From NCBI RefSeq assembly GCF_009883055.1, contig NZ_WWVR01000011.1, positions 105,133 through 169,132 of the forward strand: DNA of 64,000 nt, in the 5' to 3' direction. This DNA comes from Blautia sp. BIOML-A1 (GTDB lineage Bacteria > Bacillota > Clostridia > Lachnospirales > Lachnospiraceae). The position numbers were made by a program, and so were the translations under genes. Under the pieces are notes generated by a model. That model was not told the DNA's origin and ran no database searches. It saw nothing but the letters and a program-made list of their open reading frames with translations. Positions 17,928 to 25,740 of this stretch are shown piece after piece; position 1 is the stretch's first letter; every line of letters starts with the position of its first letter.

Positions 17928-18940
17928 GGTCCGGCAGTACTGTTGCGTTCTATGATATCATAAGGGAATAATATCTTTACATGTTTTGAATGGCCGCCTT
18001 CGATGCGGTCGATCAGTATTTTGGCTGCCATCTGCCCCATTTCATCAAGAGGAATATGTGTAGTTGTTAATGAAGGAGTCAGGTACTGCGCGGTATCAAT
18101 ATCATCAATGCTGGCAACTGATACGTCTTCGGGAATGCGAAGACCATGTTCTTTGATTGCCTTCATTGCACCGATAGCGGTTATATCATCAGCACAGAAG
18201 AAAGCGGTTGCGTCACAGCCGTTGGCAAGAAGAGCACGGACGCCGTTATATCCTTCTTCTGTGGATTGAACAATATTCGTAACATATTCCGGATTAATGG
18301 AAATGCCGGCTTTTTCCAGAGCAGAGCAATATCCGATATAACGATTCTCGTTTTGCGATTCGCCGATGTAGGCGATCTTGTTATGTCCCTGTTCTATAAG
18401 ACGAGAGACCACAGCATGACTGATCTCTGCACCATCGCATATGATCTGGTCATATTTTGCATCCAGATTATTCAATCCTGAGTAGACAACATACTGGAAA
18501 TGTTTCTTCAGAAATTTCAGAAGATCCTTATCACAGCGTCCAAGAACAGCAATGCCGTCAATATCATTAGTGGCAATCAACTGTAAAGTAGAGGGATCAT
18601 CAATATCAAAGGCAGAAAATGTATATTTCAAAATATAGTTGTGACGAAATGCTTCCTGTTCAATGCTTTTGGCGAGCGTAGAGAAAAAATAATCAGATGC
18701 ACCATCCGGAACTCTTGCAAAAAGACAGGCAATAGAATGTAATTGTTTTGCAGGAGATGAGTCGGATGCTTCAGCAGTACCTTTTTTTGCATGTTTTGGA
18801 ACATAATTGGTACGTTTTGCTATTTCCAGTATACGCTCCTTAACCTCTTTACTGACAGGACTGTTGGCATTTTGGTTGATCACACGTGAAACTGTTGAAA
18901 TCGATACACCTGCTTCTGCTGCAATTTCTTTCAGTGTCAT
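17915..18940 (-). CDS. LacI family transcriptional regulator (paralogue 1)
   Basis: 341 residues: HTH 'MTLKEIAAEAGVSISTVSRVINQ', then a periplasmic-binding-protein-like effector domain ('DIDGIAVLGR', 'AFFCADDITAIGAMKAIKE', 'VASIDDIDTAQYLTPSLTT'). An ATG 39 bp further out gives an unsupported extension; ATG 18940 has AAGGAG 7 bp upstream. It is a clear paralogue of the LacI gene at 28795-29853 with the same recognition helix STVSRVINQ, so the two should read the same or very similar operators. An AAACGTTT palindrome lies 137 bp upstream in the divergent region with the CHR genes. Probably senses a sugar or sugar phosphate. Confidence 0.92.
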   Translation of the reverse strand: MTLKEIAAEAGVSISTVSRVINQNANSPVSKEVKERILEIAKRTNYVPKHAKKGTAEASDSSPAKQLHSIACLFARVPDGASDYFFSTLAKSIEQEAFRHNYILKYTFSAFDIDDPSTLQLIATNDIDGIAVLGRCDKDLLKFLKKHFQYVVYSGLNNLDAKYDQIICDGAEISHAVVSRLIEQGHNKIAYIGESQNENRYIGYCSALEKAGISINPEYVTNIVQSTEEGYNGVRALLANGCDATAFFCADDITAIGAMKAIKEHGLRIPEDVSVASIDDIDTAQYLTPSLTTTHIPLDEMGQMAAKILIDRIEGGHSKHVKILFPYDIIERNSTAGPKKI

Positions 18941-19076
18941 GGGAGAACTCCTTTCCTGTTGCGGGATTTGTGACGGCACAGGAGTGCCGTTTTGTTACAT
19001 TATTTTACTGAAATCAGTATAACTGATTTGTATGCAAAAAAACAGATATAATATAGGAAATATAAAGAAATATAGA

Positions 19077-19127
19077 GCAAACGTTTGCTGATAAACAGAA
19101 TGATTTTTTTATGGTACATGATAAGAT
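19077..19127 (+). promoter_or_regulatory. LacI-type operator and -10 box upstream of CHR transporter genes
   Basis: Perfect 12-bp palindrome GCAAACGTTTGC (19077-19088). A -10 TAAGAT (19122-19127) begins 39.5 bp from its centre and has no good -35. The same 39.5-bp distance and the same -10 occur before the phosphofructokinase gene. Confidence 0.65.
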
Positions 19128-19168
19128 AAAATCAGAGATTAAAATATATTGGAAATGGGGGAAGCAAA

Positions 19169-19744
19169 ATGAAAGAAGAACCAAAAAGTAAAGGATATGT
19201 ACTGCGAAAGTTGTTTTTTGCATGTTTGTATCTTAGTACATTTACTTTTGGCGGCGGTTATGTGATCGTTACTTTGCTAAAAGAAAAATTCGTAGATCAA
19301 TATCATTGGATTGAAGAAGATGAAATGCTGGATCTGGTTGCAATTGCTCAGTCTTCACCGGGAGCAATCGCAGTAAACGGAGCTATCATTGTCGGATATA
19401 AGCTTGCAGGAATACCTGGAATGCTGGTATCTGTTATAGGGGCAATCATCCCTCCGATGGTAATTTTATCAGTTATTTCTGTATTTTATGATGCATTTTG
19501 TTCTAATTATTACATTGCGGCATTATTAAAAGGCATGACTGCAGGGGTTGGAGCTGTTATTATGTCTGTAGTGTATGATATGGGAAAAAATGTTGTAAAA
19601 TCAAAAGACTGGATTAATGTAGTAATTATGATCATTAGTTTTTGTCTCAGTTATTTCCTGAATATTAATATCATCTATATAATACTCTCAGTTGCCGCAT
19701 TTGGAATGGTACGGACAATAGTAAAAGGAGGCAGGGAAAAATGA
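19169..19744 (+). CDS. CHR-family (chromate transporter-like) half protein, first subunit
   Basis: 191 residues, short-chain CHR domain: 'STFTFGGGYVIVTLLKE', 'DLVAIAQSSPGAIAVNGAIIVGYK' and five to six helices. Short-chain CHR proteins work as pairs; this one overlaps its partner by 4 bp. In Clostridia they are rarely about chromate resistance. Here a LacI-type operator precedes the pair inside a sugar locus, which suggests export or import of an organic anion, by inference only. Confidence 0.85.
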   Translation: MKEEPKSKGYVLRKLFFACLYLSTFTFGGGYVIVTLLKEKFVDQYHWIEEDEMLDLVAIAQSSPGAIAVNGAIIVGYKLAGIPGMLVSVIGAIIPPMVILSVISVFYDAFCSNYYIAALLKGMTAGVGAVIMSVVYDMGKNVVKSKDWINVVIMIISFCLSYFLNINIIYIILSVAAFGMVRTIVKGGREK

Positions 19745-20310
19745 TATATATTCAGCTCTTTTTAAGTTTTCTTCAGGTTGGAGCATTGAGTTTTGGTGGG
19801 GGATACGCCGCAATGCCGTTGATACAGGAACAGGTGGTGAATTTACATGGATGGCTTTCCATGAGCGAATTTACAAACCTGATTACGATTGCTGAAATGA
19901 CACCGGGACCGATCGCCGTAAATTCAGCAACTTTTGTGGGAATGCAGATATCTGGTATTTTGGGTGCTGTAATTGCCACACTGGGATGTATTCTTCCATC
20001 CTGCATTATTGTAACCCTGCTTGCATATGTCTATATGAAATATCGGAATATGTCATTACTTCAGGGTACATTGTCATCACTTCGTCCGGCAGTTGTGGCC
20101 ATGATCGCCAAAGCCGGAGTGACGATTCTGATTTCAGCATTTTTCCTGGACGGAACAGTCAATCTTATCCGCCAGAATGTATGTGCACAGATGATCGTAT
20201 TCTTTGTGATCGCGATGGTACTGCTTCGTAAATTTAAATTGAATCCTATACTGGCAATGGTTCTGTGTGGTGTGGCAAATGTGATTCTGAGTGCTGTGCA
20301 GAGAGCATAG
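19741..20310 (+). CDS. CHR-family (chromate transporter-like) half protein, second subunit
   Basis: 189 residues with the same CHR motif set ('GALSFGGGYAAMPLIQEQVV', 'TIAEMTPGPIAVNSATFVG'), inverted in the membrane relative to its partner in characterised pairs. Overlaps the first subunit by 4 bp (ATGA). A small hairpin ATGCC/GGCAT plus TTTT follows at 20319-20334 and may be a weak terminator. Confidence 0.85.
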   Translation: MIYIQLFLSFLQVGALSFGGGYAAMPLIQEQVVNLHGWLSMSEFTNLITIAEMTPGPIAVNSATFVGMQISGILGAVIATLGCILPSCIIVTLLAYVYMKYRNMSLLQGTLSSLRPAVVAMIAKAGVTILISAFFLDGTVNLIRQNVCAQMIVFFVIAMVLLRKFKLNPILAMVLCGVANVILSAVQRA

Positions 20311-20350
20311 CCGCAGGAATGCCGGGGCATTTTGTAATGTCAAGACAAAA

Positions 20351-20362
20351 GCAAACGTTTGA
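20351..20362. promoter_or_regulatory. LacI-type operator
   Basis: GCAAACGTTTGA, 11 of 12 positions matching the palindrome before the CHR genes. A TATTAT -10-like box (20397-20402) begins 40.5 bp from its centre. Confidence 0.55.
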
Positions 20363-20407
20363 GTAATCTTAAATTGCAAATACATAAAAAAATGATTATT
20401 ATAGGCT

Positions 20408-20476
20408 CAAACAAAATAATAGCAATGACCAACAACGAGGTTGAAAAGATTAAATTCTTTTTGACCTCTTTTTTTT
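20408..20476 (+). ncRNA. candidate short terminated RNA between CHR genes and phosphofructokinase gene
   Basis: Downstream of the operator and TATTAT box, a ~70-nt stretch without a start codon and ribosome site ends in a strong terminator: GAGGTTGAAAAG (20437-20448) with CTTTTTGACCTC (20457-20468), then eight T. It could be a small RNA or a prematurely terminated leader. A second operator and -10 then serve the downstream gene. Confidence 0.4.
20437..20476 (+). terminator. intrinsic terminator upstream of phosphofructokinase operon
   Basis: 12-bp stem with two T-G wobbles, 8-nt A/T loop, T8 tract. It insulates the phosphofructokinase operon from the CHR genes. Confidence 0.8.
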
Positions 20477-20533
20477 CTTTCTATCTTGTAAAAATACACA
20501 AAAAACAAAGGGATAAATTATACAAAATATATA

Positions 20534-20584
20534 GACAACGTTTTCATTAATTGTGCTTTTGTTTTTGCGTCAATATGTTAAGAT
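20534..20584 (+). promoter_or_regulatory. LacI-type operator and -10 box of the phosphofructokinase/ABC operon
   Basis: GACAACGTTTTC (20534-20545) matches the operator core CAACGTTT. TAAGAT (20579-20584) begins 39.5 bp from its centre, exactly as before the CHR genes. A -35 is poor (TTTTGT region). Confidence 0.55.
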
Positions 20585-20678
20585 AAGACTACAAAGTAAA
20601 AAGTGAATAAAACACATTCATGAAAAACAAAAAGTTTATTGTAAAATGCACAATAGACAACAGAAAGGAAAGCGGAAT

Positions 20679-21845
20679 ATGTCACAAAATGTATTAGTGG
20701 TACATGGTGGTGGACCTACAGCAGTCATTAATGCATCCCTTTATGGTGTGATTGAAGAAGCGAAACGAAATCCGGAGGTTGGAAAGGTTTACGGTGCTAT
20801 TGGAGGAACCGGAGCAATTTTTTCAGAAACTTTCATTGATTTAACTTCGTTTAATGATGAAAAATTAAAGCTTCTTTTGCATACACCTGCTTCGGCAATT
20901 GGCTCTTCAAGATATCCTTTGTATGAAAAAGATTATGAAAAGATGGTGGATATCTTTAAGAAGCATGATATTAAATATGTCCTTCTGAATGGTGGAAACG
21001 GAACCATGGATGCATGCGGTCATATTTATGAAGTCTGTAAGGATCAGGATATCAAAGTGGTGGGAATTCCAAAGACTATTGACAATGATATCGCGATGAC
21101 AGACCACTCGCCGGGATATGGAAGTGCAGCAAGATTCATTGCAGCTTCTACCCAGGAGGTTGGCGAAGATGTAAAATCTCTTCCTATCCATGTATGTATT
21201 ATGGAAGCCATGGGAAGAAATGCCGGATGGATCACAGCAGCGTCTGCACTGGCAAGAAGAAAACAGGGAGATGCTCCTCATCTGATCTATCTGCCGGAAC
21301 GAAATTTCAACGAAGATGAGTTCCTTGAAGATGTGGCAGCACTTCAGAAAAAACAAGGCGGAGTGGTAGTTCTGGTAAGTGAAGGACTTCATGATAAAAA
21401 TGGAGAATCTATCGTTCCTCCGATCTTCAAATCAGAAAGAGCTGTCTACTATGGAGATGTAAGTTCTCATCTGGCGAACCTGGTAGTCAAGAAACTTGGA
21501 ATTAAGGCAAGAAGTGAGAAACCTGGTCTTTGCGGAAGAGCTTCTGTAGCACTTCAGTCGTCAGTGGACAGAGAAGAGGCAAGACAGGCAGGTGCAGCTG
21601 CATTAAAAAGTGCAGTAGAAGGACACAGCGGAGTAATGGTTGGATTTGAAAGAGTTCCGGGAACTGTGTACCAGATGAAAACCAAACTTGTTCCTATCAA
21701 AGAGGTTATGCTTTATGAGAGAAAGATGCCTGACAGTTTCATAAATGAAAGAGGTAATGATGTGACACAGGAATTTGTAGACTGGTGTCGTCCGCTGATC
21801 GGAGAGCCGCTTCCGGAATTCCTGAATTTCAAGGATTACCTTTAA
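20679..21845 (+). CDS. 6-phosphofructokinase family protein (PPi-dependent-like)
   Basis: 388-residue phosphofructokinase-family kinase for a sugar monophosphate. 'VLVVHGGGPTAVINASL' replaces the usual GGDxPGxN loop. The phosphate-donor motif is NGGNGTMD (105-111), with Asn where ATP enzymes have GGDGS and PPi enzymes GGDDS. The catalytic stretch is IPKTIDND, whose Lys marks PPi-using or group-X enzymes. So donor and substrate are uncertain. ATG 20679 follows AAAGGAAAGCGG. Begins an operon with the ABC importer; preceded by a LacI-type operator, so it probably phosphorylates the pathway's own sugar phosphate rather than housekeeping fructose-6-phosphate. Confidence 0.85.
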   Translation: MSQNVLVVHGGGPTAVINASLYGVIEEAKRNPEVGKVYGAIGGTGAIFSETFIDLTSFNDEKLKLLLHTPASAIGSSRYPLYEKDYEKMVDIFKKHDIKYVLLNGGNGTMDACGHIYEVCKDQDIKVVGIPKTIDNDIAMTDHSPGYGSAARFIAASTQEVGEDVKSLPIHVCIMEAMGRNAGWITAASALARRKQGDAPHLIYLPERNFNEDEFLEDVAALQKKQGGVVVLVSEGLHDKNGESIVPPIFKSERAVYYGDVSSHLANLVVKKLGIKARSEKPGLCGRASVALQSSVDREEARQAGAAALKSAVEGHSGVMVGFERVPGTVYQMKTKLVPIKEVMLYERKMPDSFINERGNDVTQEFVDWCRPLIGEPLPEFLNFKDYL

Positions 21846-21889
21846 AAACGAAATAAAAATGAATATGTTCCATTGAAAGGAGAGTAACT

Positions 21890-22672
21890 ATGGACAAAAA
21901 GAAAAAAGGAGCACTGCAGTCTATCCCGGGATGGACATGGGTACTGATTTCCCTTGCAGTAGCTGTTCTGTTATGGTTTGCATTATCTATCAACCCGAAG
22001 ACAGCACGAAGCTTCCCATTTATCCCGGCAATTCTTGAGGCGGCCAAAAAAATGGTCGATAACGGTGCACTTGCACAGGACTTCTGCAGTTCTATGATTT
22101 CAATTCTGGCTGGTTTTGCACTTGGATTTGTGACAGCAGTTCCGGTCGCATTCCTGATGGCATGGTATTTACCGGTAAGAGGAATCCTGGAACCATGGAT
22201 CCAGTTTATTCGTAACATCCCGCCTCTTGCTTATGTACCGCTGGTTGTTATCACAGCAGGTGTCGGAAGAAAACCACAGATCATCGTTATCTGGATTGCA
22301 ACATTCCTGATTATGACAGTTACAATCTATCAGGGTGTAAGAAACATTGATAACACACTTGTAAAAGCAGCCAAAGTTCTTGGTGCAAAAGACAGAGATA
22401 TCTTTGTTAAAGTAATTTTCCCGGCTACAACACCTTTTATTTTAACTGCCGTACGTCTTGGTATTTCTGTTGCGCTGACAACACTGATCGCAGCAGAAAC
22501 AACAGGAGCAACTGCTGGTCTGGGAATGAGAATCCGTTCTCTGGCAAACAGTTTTGAGACAGCAGGTATGCTGATGTACATCATCATCATCGGTATCATT
22601 GGTCTGGTTATGGAAAAAATCATTAAATACTTAGAAAGAAGGGTAACAGGATGGCAGGAGAAGAGAGATTGA
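21890..22672 (+). CDS. ABC transporter permease, SsuC/TauC/NMT1-importer type
   Basis: 260 residues, about six helices, with the BPD_transp_1 EAA-loop 'AAKVLGAKDRDIFVKVIFP' and N-terminal 'PGWTWVLISLAVAVLLWF'. Belongs to the nitrate/sulfonate/taurine/thiamine-precursor permease group. The last 22 bp overlap the ATPase gene. Substrate unknown. Confidence 0.9.
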   Translation: MDKKKKGALQSIPGWTWVLISLAVAVLLWFALSINPKTARSFPFIPAILEAAKKMVDNGALAQDFCSSMISILAGFALGFVTAVPVAFLMAWYLPVRGILEPWIQFIRNIPPLAYVPLVVITAGVGRKPQIIVIWIATFLIMTVTIYQGVRNIDNTLVKAAKVLGAKDRDIFVKVIFPATTPFILTAVRLGISVALTTLIAAETTGATAGLGMRIRSLANSFETAGMLMYIIIIGIIGLVMEKIIKYLERRVTGWQEKRD

Positions 22673-23442
22673 CAAAACTTAAGATTGATAACGTTAAAAA
22701 GGTTTATCAGACCCGTAATGGTGAGATGACTGCATTAAACGGAGTAAATCTTGATATTAAAGAAAATGAGTTTATCTGTGTGGTAGGACCTTCTGGATGT
22801 GGTAAATCTACATTACTGAACATTATTGCCGGTCTGGATACCCCAACCAGTGGAGCTGTTTATATTGATGGCAAGAAAATTGAAGGAACCGGTACAGAGA
22901 GAGGCGTTGTATTCCAGCAGTATGCACTGTTCCCATGGCTGACAGTTCTGAAGAATGTTATGTTTGGACTGAAGTTGCAGGGAAAAAGCGATGCAGAAGC
23001 AAAAGAGATAGCAATGAAATATATCAAGATGGTACAGCTTGAAGATTTCGTAAATCATTATCCGAAGGAACTTTCCGGTGGTATGAAACAGCGTGTTGCT
23101 ATTGCAAGAGCCTATGCAGTAAAACCTGAAGTTCTTCTTATGGATGAACCGTTTGGTGCGCTGGATGCCCAGACAAGAACTCAGCTTCAGACAGAACTTC
23201 TGAAAACCTGGGAAAGTGAAAGAAAAACATGCTTCTTTATCACACATGATGTTGATGAGGCTATTATTCTGGCTCAGAAAGTTATCGTTATGAGTGCAAG
23301 ACCGGGACGTATTAAAGAAATCGTAGATATTGATATTCCGTATCCGCGTGATCAGGAAACAAAAATGAGCCCAAGATTTATGGAGCTTAAGAATCATATC
23401 TGGAGTCAGGTATATCAGGAATATCTGGAAGTAAGAAAATAA
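22651..23442 (+). CDS. ABC transporter ATP-binding protein, SsuB/TauB type
   Basis: 263 residues: Walker A GPSGCGKST, Q-loop 'VFQQYALFPWLTVLKNV', signature LSGGMKQR, Walker B 'LLMDEPFGALDAQTR', H-loop FITHDVDEA. 'ALFPWL' is the hallmark of the SsuB/TauB/nitrate branch. Overlaps the permease gene; the binding proteins follow. Confidence 0.92.
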   Translation: MAGEERLTKLKIDNVKKVYQTRNGEMTALNGVNLDIKENEFICVVGPSGCGKSTLLNIIAGLDTPTSGAVYIDGKKIEGTGTERGVVFQQYALFPWLTVLKNVMFGLKLQGKSDAEAKEIAMKYIKMVQLEDFVNHYPKELSGGMKQRVAIARAYAVKPEVLLMDEPFGALDAQTRTQLQTELLKTWESERKTCFFITHDVDEAIILAQKVIVMSARPGRIKEIVDIDIPYPRDQETKMSPRFMELKNHIWSQVYQEYLEVRK

Positions 23443-23526
23443 TAAATTTTGACCGTTTTCAATCCGGAACGGTTCGGAATAAACGTAATCACTAAATACT
23501 ACCCAAAAAAGAAAGGAAGTAAGAAA

Positions 23527-24537
23527 ATGAAGAAAACATGGAAGAAGTTAGCAGCAATAGCAGTAACCGCATCTATGGCAATCTGTGGCGGAGTAATGAG
23601 CGTAAGTGCAGCAGCGGAAGAAACACCGGAAAAAGTAACGGTAAACGTAGCTTACATGCCTGACTATGCGAGCTTAAATGGTCTGATCTCAGCAGTTGAG
23701 CTTGGATATTTTGAAGATGAGAACATTGATGTGCAGCTTACAGAATTCGCAGATGGCCCGACAATCATTCAGGCTATGGAGTCCGGCTCTATCGATGTTG
23801 GTTATATCGGACAGGGTGCTCACAAACTCTGCATCAATGGTAAAGCAGATATCTTTGCACTTGCACACGTATCCAACGGTGATGCTGTGATCGGAAGCAA
23901 AGAAAAAGGAACAGATACAATTGAAGGCTTAAAAGGAAAAACAATCGCATATTCTTCAGGAACATCCAGTGAAGATATCCTGAAAAAGACCCTTGCAAAA
24001 GGTGATATGACAATGGACGATATCACAGCAATGGATATGGATGCAACAAACATTGTAACAGCGATGCTTTCCGGAAGTGTTGATGCCTGCGCAACATGGG
24101 TACCGAACTCTCTGAAGGTTCTTCAGGAACTTGGCGATGATGGTGTACAGCTGACAGATAACAAGACATTTATTGATCAGACTGTATCTCTTGCAAGCTG
24201 GATCGCAATGCCGAAATATGCAGAAGAAAACCATGACGTACTCGTAAGATTTGCAAAAGCTCTTTACAAAGGATTTGACTATCGTGCAGATCACAGCCAT
24301 GATGACGAAGTTTGCGGATGGATCGCTGACAAGATCAAACTTGACAAACAGACTCTTCTTGATCAGGTAAATGTAGCTGACTGGACAACAAGTGAATTCG
24401 TAAGAAACAATATGGATGATATCAAAGGCTACTATGAACTGCAGCAGAAAACATTCATTGAAAGCGGTGACTGTGAAGAAACACCAGTTGACGATTATGT
24501 TCTCTTCGATGTAATGGAAGAAGCATGTGCTGAATAA
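23527..24537 (+). CDS. NMT1/SsuA-type ABC substrate-binding protein, copy 1
   Basis: 336 residues. N-terminal signal peptide MKKTWKKLAAIAVTASMAIC... with an AxA-like cleavage site (VSAAAEE); the Cys is not in a lipobox context. Mature part: 'VNVAYMPDYASLNGLISAVE', 'GYFEDENIDVQL', 'IQAMESGSIDVGYIGQGAHK' and 'SSGTSSEDILKKTL', as in sulfonate/nitrate/thiamine-precursor binding proteins. Start ATG 23527 has GGAAGT upstream. Nearly identical to the next gene, a tandem duplication. A hairpin (ACCGTT/AACGGT) sits between the ATPase gene and this one. Confidence 0.9.
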   Translation: MKKTWKKLAAIAVTASMAICGGVMSVSAAAEETPEKVTVNVAYMPDYASLNGLISAVELGYFEDENIDVQLTEFADGPTIIQAMESGSIDVGYIGQGAHKLCINGKADIFALAHVSNGDAVIGSKEKGTDTIEGLKGKTIAYSSGTSSEDILKKTLAKGDMTMDDITAMDMDATNIVTAMLSGSVDACATWVPNSLKVLQELGDDGVQLTDNKTFIDQTVSLASWIAMPKYAEENHDVLVRFAKALYKGFDYRADHSHDDEVCGWIADKIKLDKQTLLDQVNVADWTTSEFVRNNMDDIKGYYELQQKTFIESGDCEETPVDDYVLFDVMEEACAE

Positions 24538-24551
24538 TTAATATAACCTTC

Positions 24552-24583
24552 AGATTACACAGGCAGTAATGTCTGTGTAATCT
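24552..24583 (+). terminator. hairpin after binding-protein copy 1
   Basis: AGATTACACAG / CTGTGTAATCT, 11-bp perfect stem around GCAGTAATGT, followed only by TTTAAAAA. The same hairpin recurs after copy 2, so it was duplicated with the gene. Weak T tract: partial terminator or 3'-end stabiliser. Confidence 0.6.
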
Positions 24584-24595
24584 TTAAAAAGAATA

Positions 24596-24609
24596 TACAC
24601 ACGTGTGTA
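24596..24609. promoter_or_regulatory. 14-bp perfect palindrome before binding-protein copy 2
   Basis: TACACACGTGTGTA lies 15 bp upstream of the second binding-protein start. A partial match (TCGTGTGTATG) occurs at the equivalent place after copy 2, just before the LacI-type regulator at 25741, which could be its reader. Confidence 0.4.
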
Positions 24610-24624
24610 CACAGGGAGGAAGAA

Positions 24625-25629
24625 ATGAAAAACACATGGAAAAAATTAGCGGTAATGGTAGTGACCGCATCTATGGTAATCTGTGGCGGAGCAATGAGTG
24701 TAAGTGCAGCAGCAGAAACACCGGAAAAAGTAACGGTAAATGTAGCTTATATGCCGGATTATTCAAGCTTGAATGGTCTGATCTCAGCAGTTGAACTGGG
24801 TTACTTTGAAGATGAAAATATTGATGTAGAACTTACAGAATTTGCAGATGGCCCTACTGTTATTCAGGCTATGGAGTCCGGCTCTATTGATATTGGATAT
24901 ATCGGACAGGGCGCTCATAAACTCTGCATCAATGGCAGAGCAGATATCTTTGCACTTGCACACGTATCCAACAGTGATGGTGTGATCGGAAGCAAAGAAA
25001 AAGGAACAGATACGATCGAAGGCCTGAAAGGTAAAAAAATTGCATATTCTTCAGGAACATCCAGTGAAGATATCCTGAAAAAGACCCTTGCCAAGGGTGG
25101 TATGACAATGGATGATATTACGGCTATTGATATGGATGCAACTAATATTGTAACAGCAATGATTTCAGGAAGTGTTGATGCCTGTGCAACATGGGTACCA
25201 AACTCTTTGAAGGTTCTTCAGGAAGTGGATGATGCTATACAGCTGACAGACAACAAAACATTCCGTGCAGATACAGTATCTCTTGACAGCTGGATCGTAA
25301 TGAAAAAATATTCAGAGGAAAATCGAGACCTGCTTGTAAGATTTGCAAGAGCTCTTTACAAGGGATTTGACTATCGAGCAGACCACAGTCATGACGATGA
25401 AGTCTGCGGATGGATCGCAGATAAGATCAAACTTGACAAACAGACTCTTCTTGAGCAGGTAAATGTAGCTGACTGGACAACAAGTGACTTTATAAGAAAT
25501 CATCTGGATGAAGTTAAAGGATATTATGAACTGCAGCAGAAATCTTTCGTTGAAAGTGGTGACTGTGAAGAGACTCCGGTTGAGGATTATGTTCTCCTGG
25601 ATGTAATGAAAGAAGCCTGCGCTGAATAA
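24625..25629 (+). CDS. NMT1/SsuA-type ABC substrate-binding protein, copy 2
   Basis: 334 residues, same architecture as copy 1 and the large majority of residues identical. Differences cluster in the signal peptide, around 'LQEVDDAIQLTDNKTFRADTV' and at scattered conservative positions. Also lacks a lipobox. Only one permease/ATPase pair is present, so both copies must compete for it. They may differ in affinity or specificity. Confidence 0.9.
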   Translation: MKNTWKKLAVMVVTASMVICGGAMSVSAAAETPEKVTVNVAYMPDYSSLNGLISAVELGYFEDENIDVELTEFADGPTVIQAMESGSIDIGYIGQGAHKLCINGRADIFALAHVSNSDGVIGSKEKGTDTIEGLKGKKIAYSSGTSSEDILKKTLAKGGMTMDDITAIDMDATNIVTAMISGSVDACATWVPNSLKVLQEVDDAIQLTDNKTFRADTVSLDSWIVMKKYSEENRDLLVRFARALYKGFDYRADHSHDDEVCGWIADKIKLDKQTLLEQVNVADWTTSDFIRNHLDEVKGYYELQQKSFVESGDCEETPVEDYVLLDVMKEACAE

Positions 25630-25644
25630 CTAATATGGCTGTTT

Positions 25645-25674
25645 GATTACACAGGCAGTAATGTCTGTGTAATC
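25645..25674 (+). terminator. hairpin after binding-protein copy 2
   Basis: GATTACACAG / CTGTGTAATC with loop GCAGTAATGT, identical to the hairpin after copy 1; followed by TTTAAAAA. Confidence 0.6.
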
Positions 25675-25740
25675 TTTAAAAAGGCATTCTTGAATCGTGT
25701 GTATGCTGAAAAAGGAAAGTACCGGGAAAGGAACAAAACA

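Noticed and set aside
19169..20310. Chromate resistance determinant
   Set aside because: Family name only; no chromate regulator or resistance context, and the pair sits under a LacI-type operator in a sugar locus.
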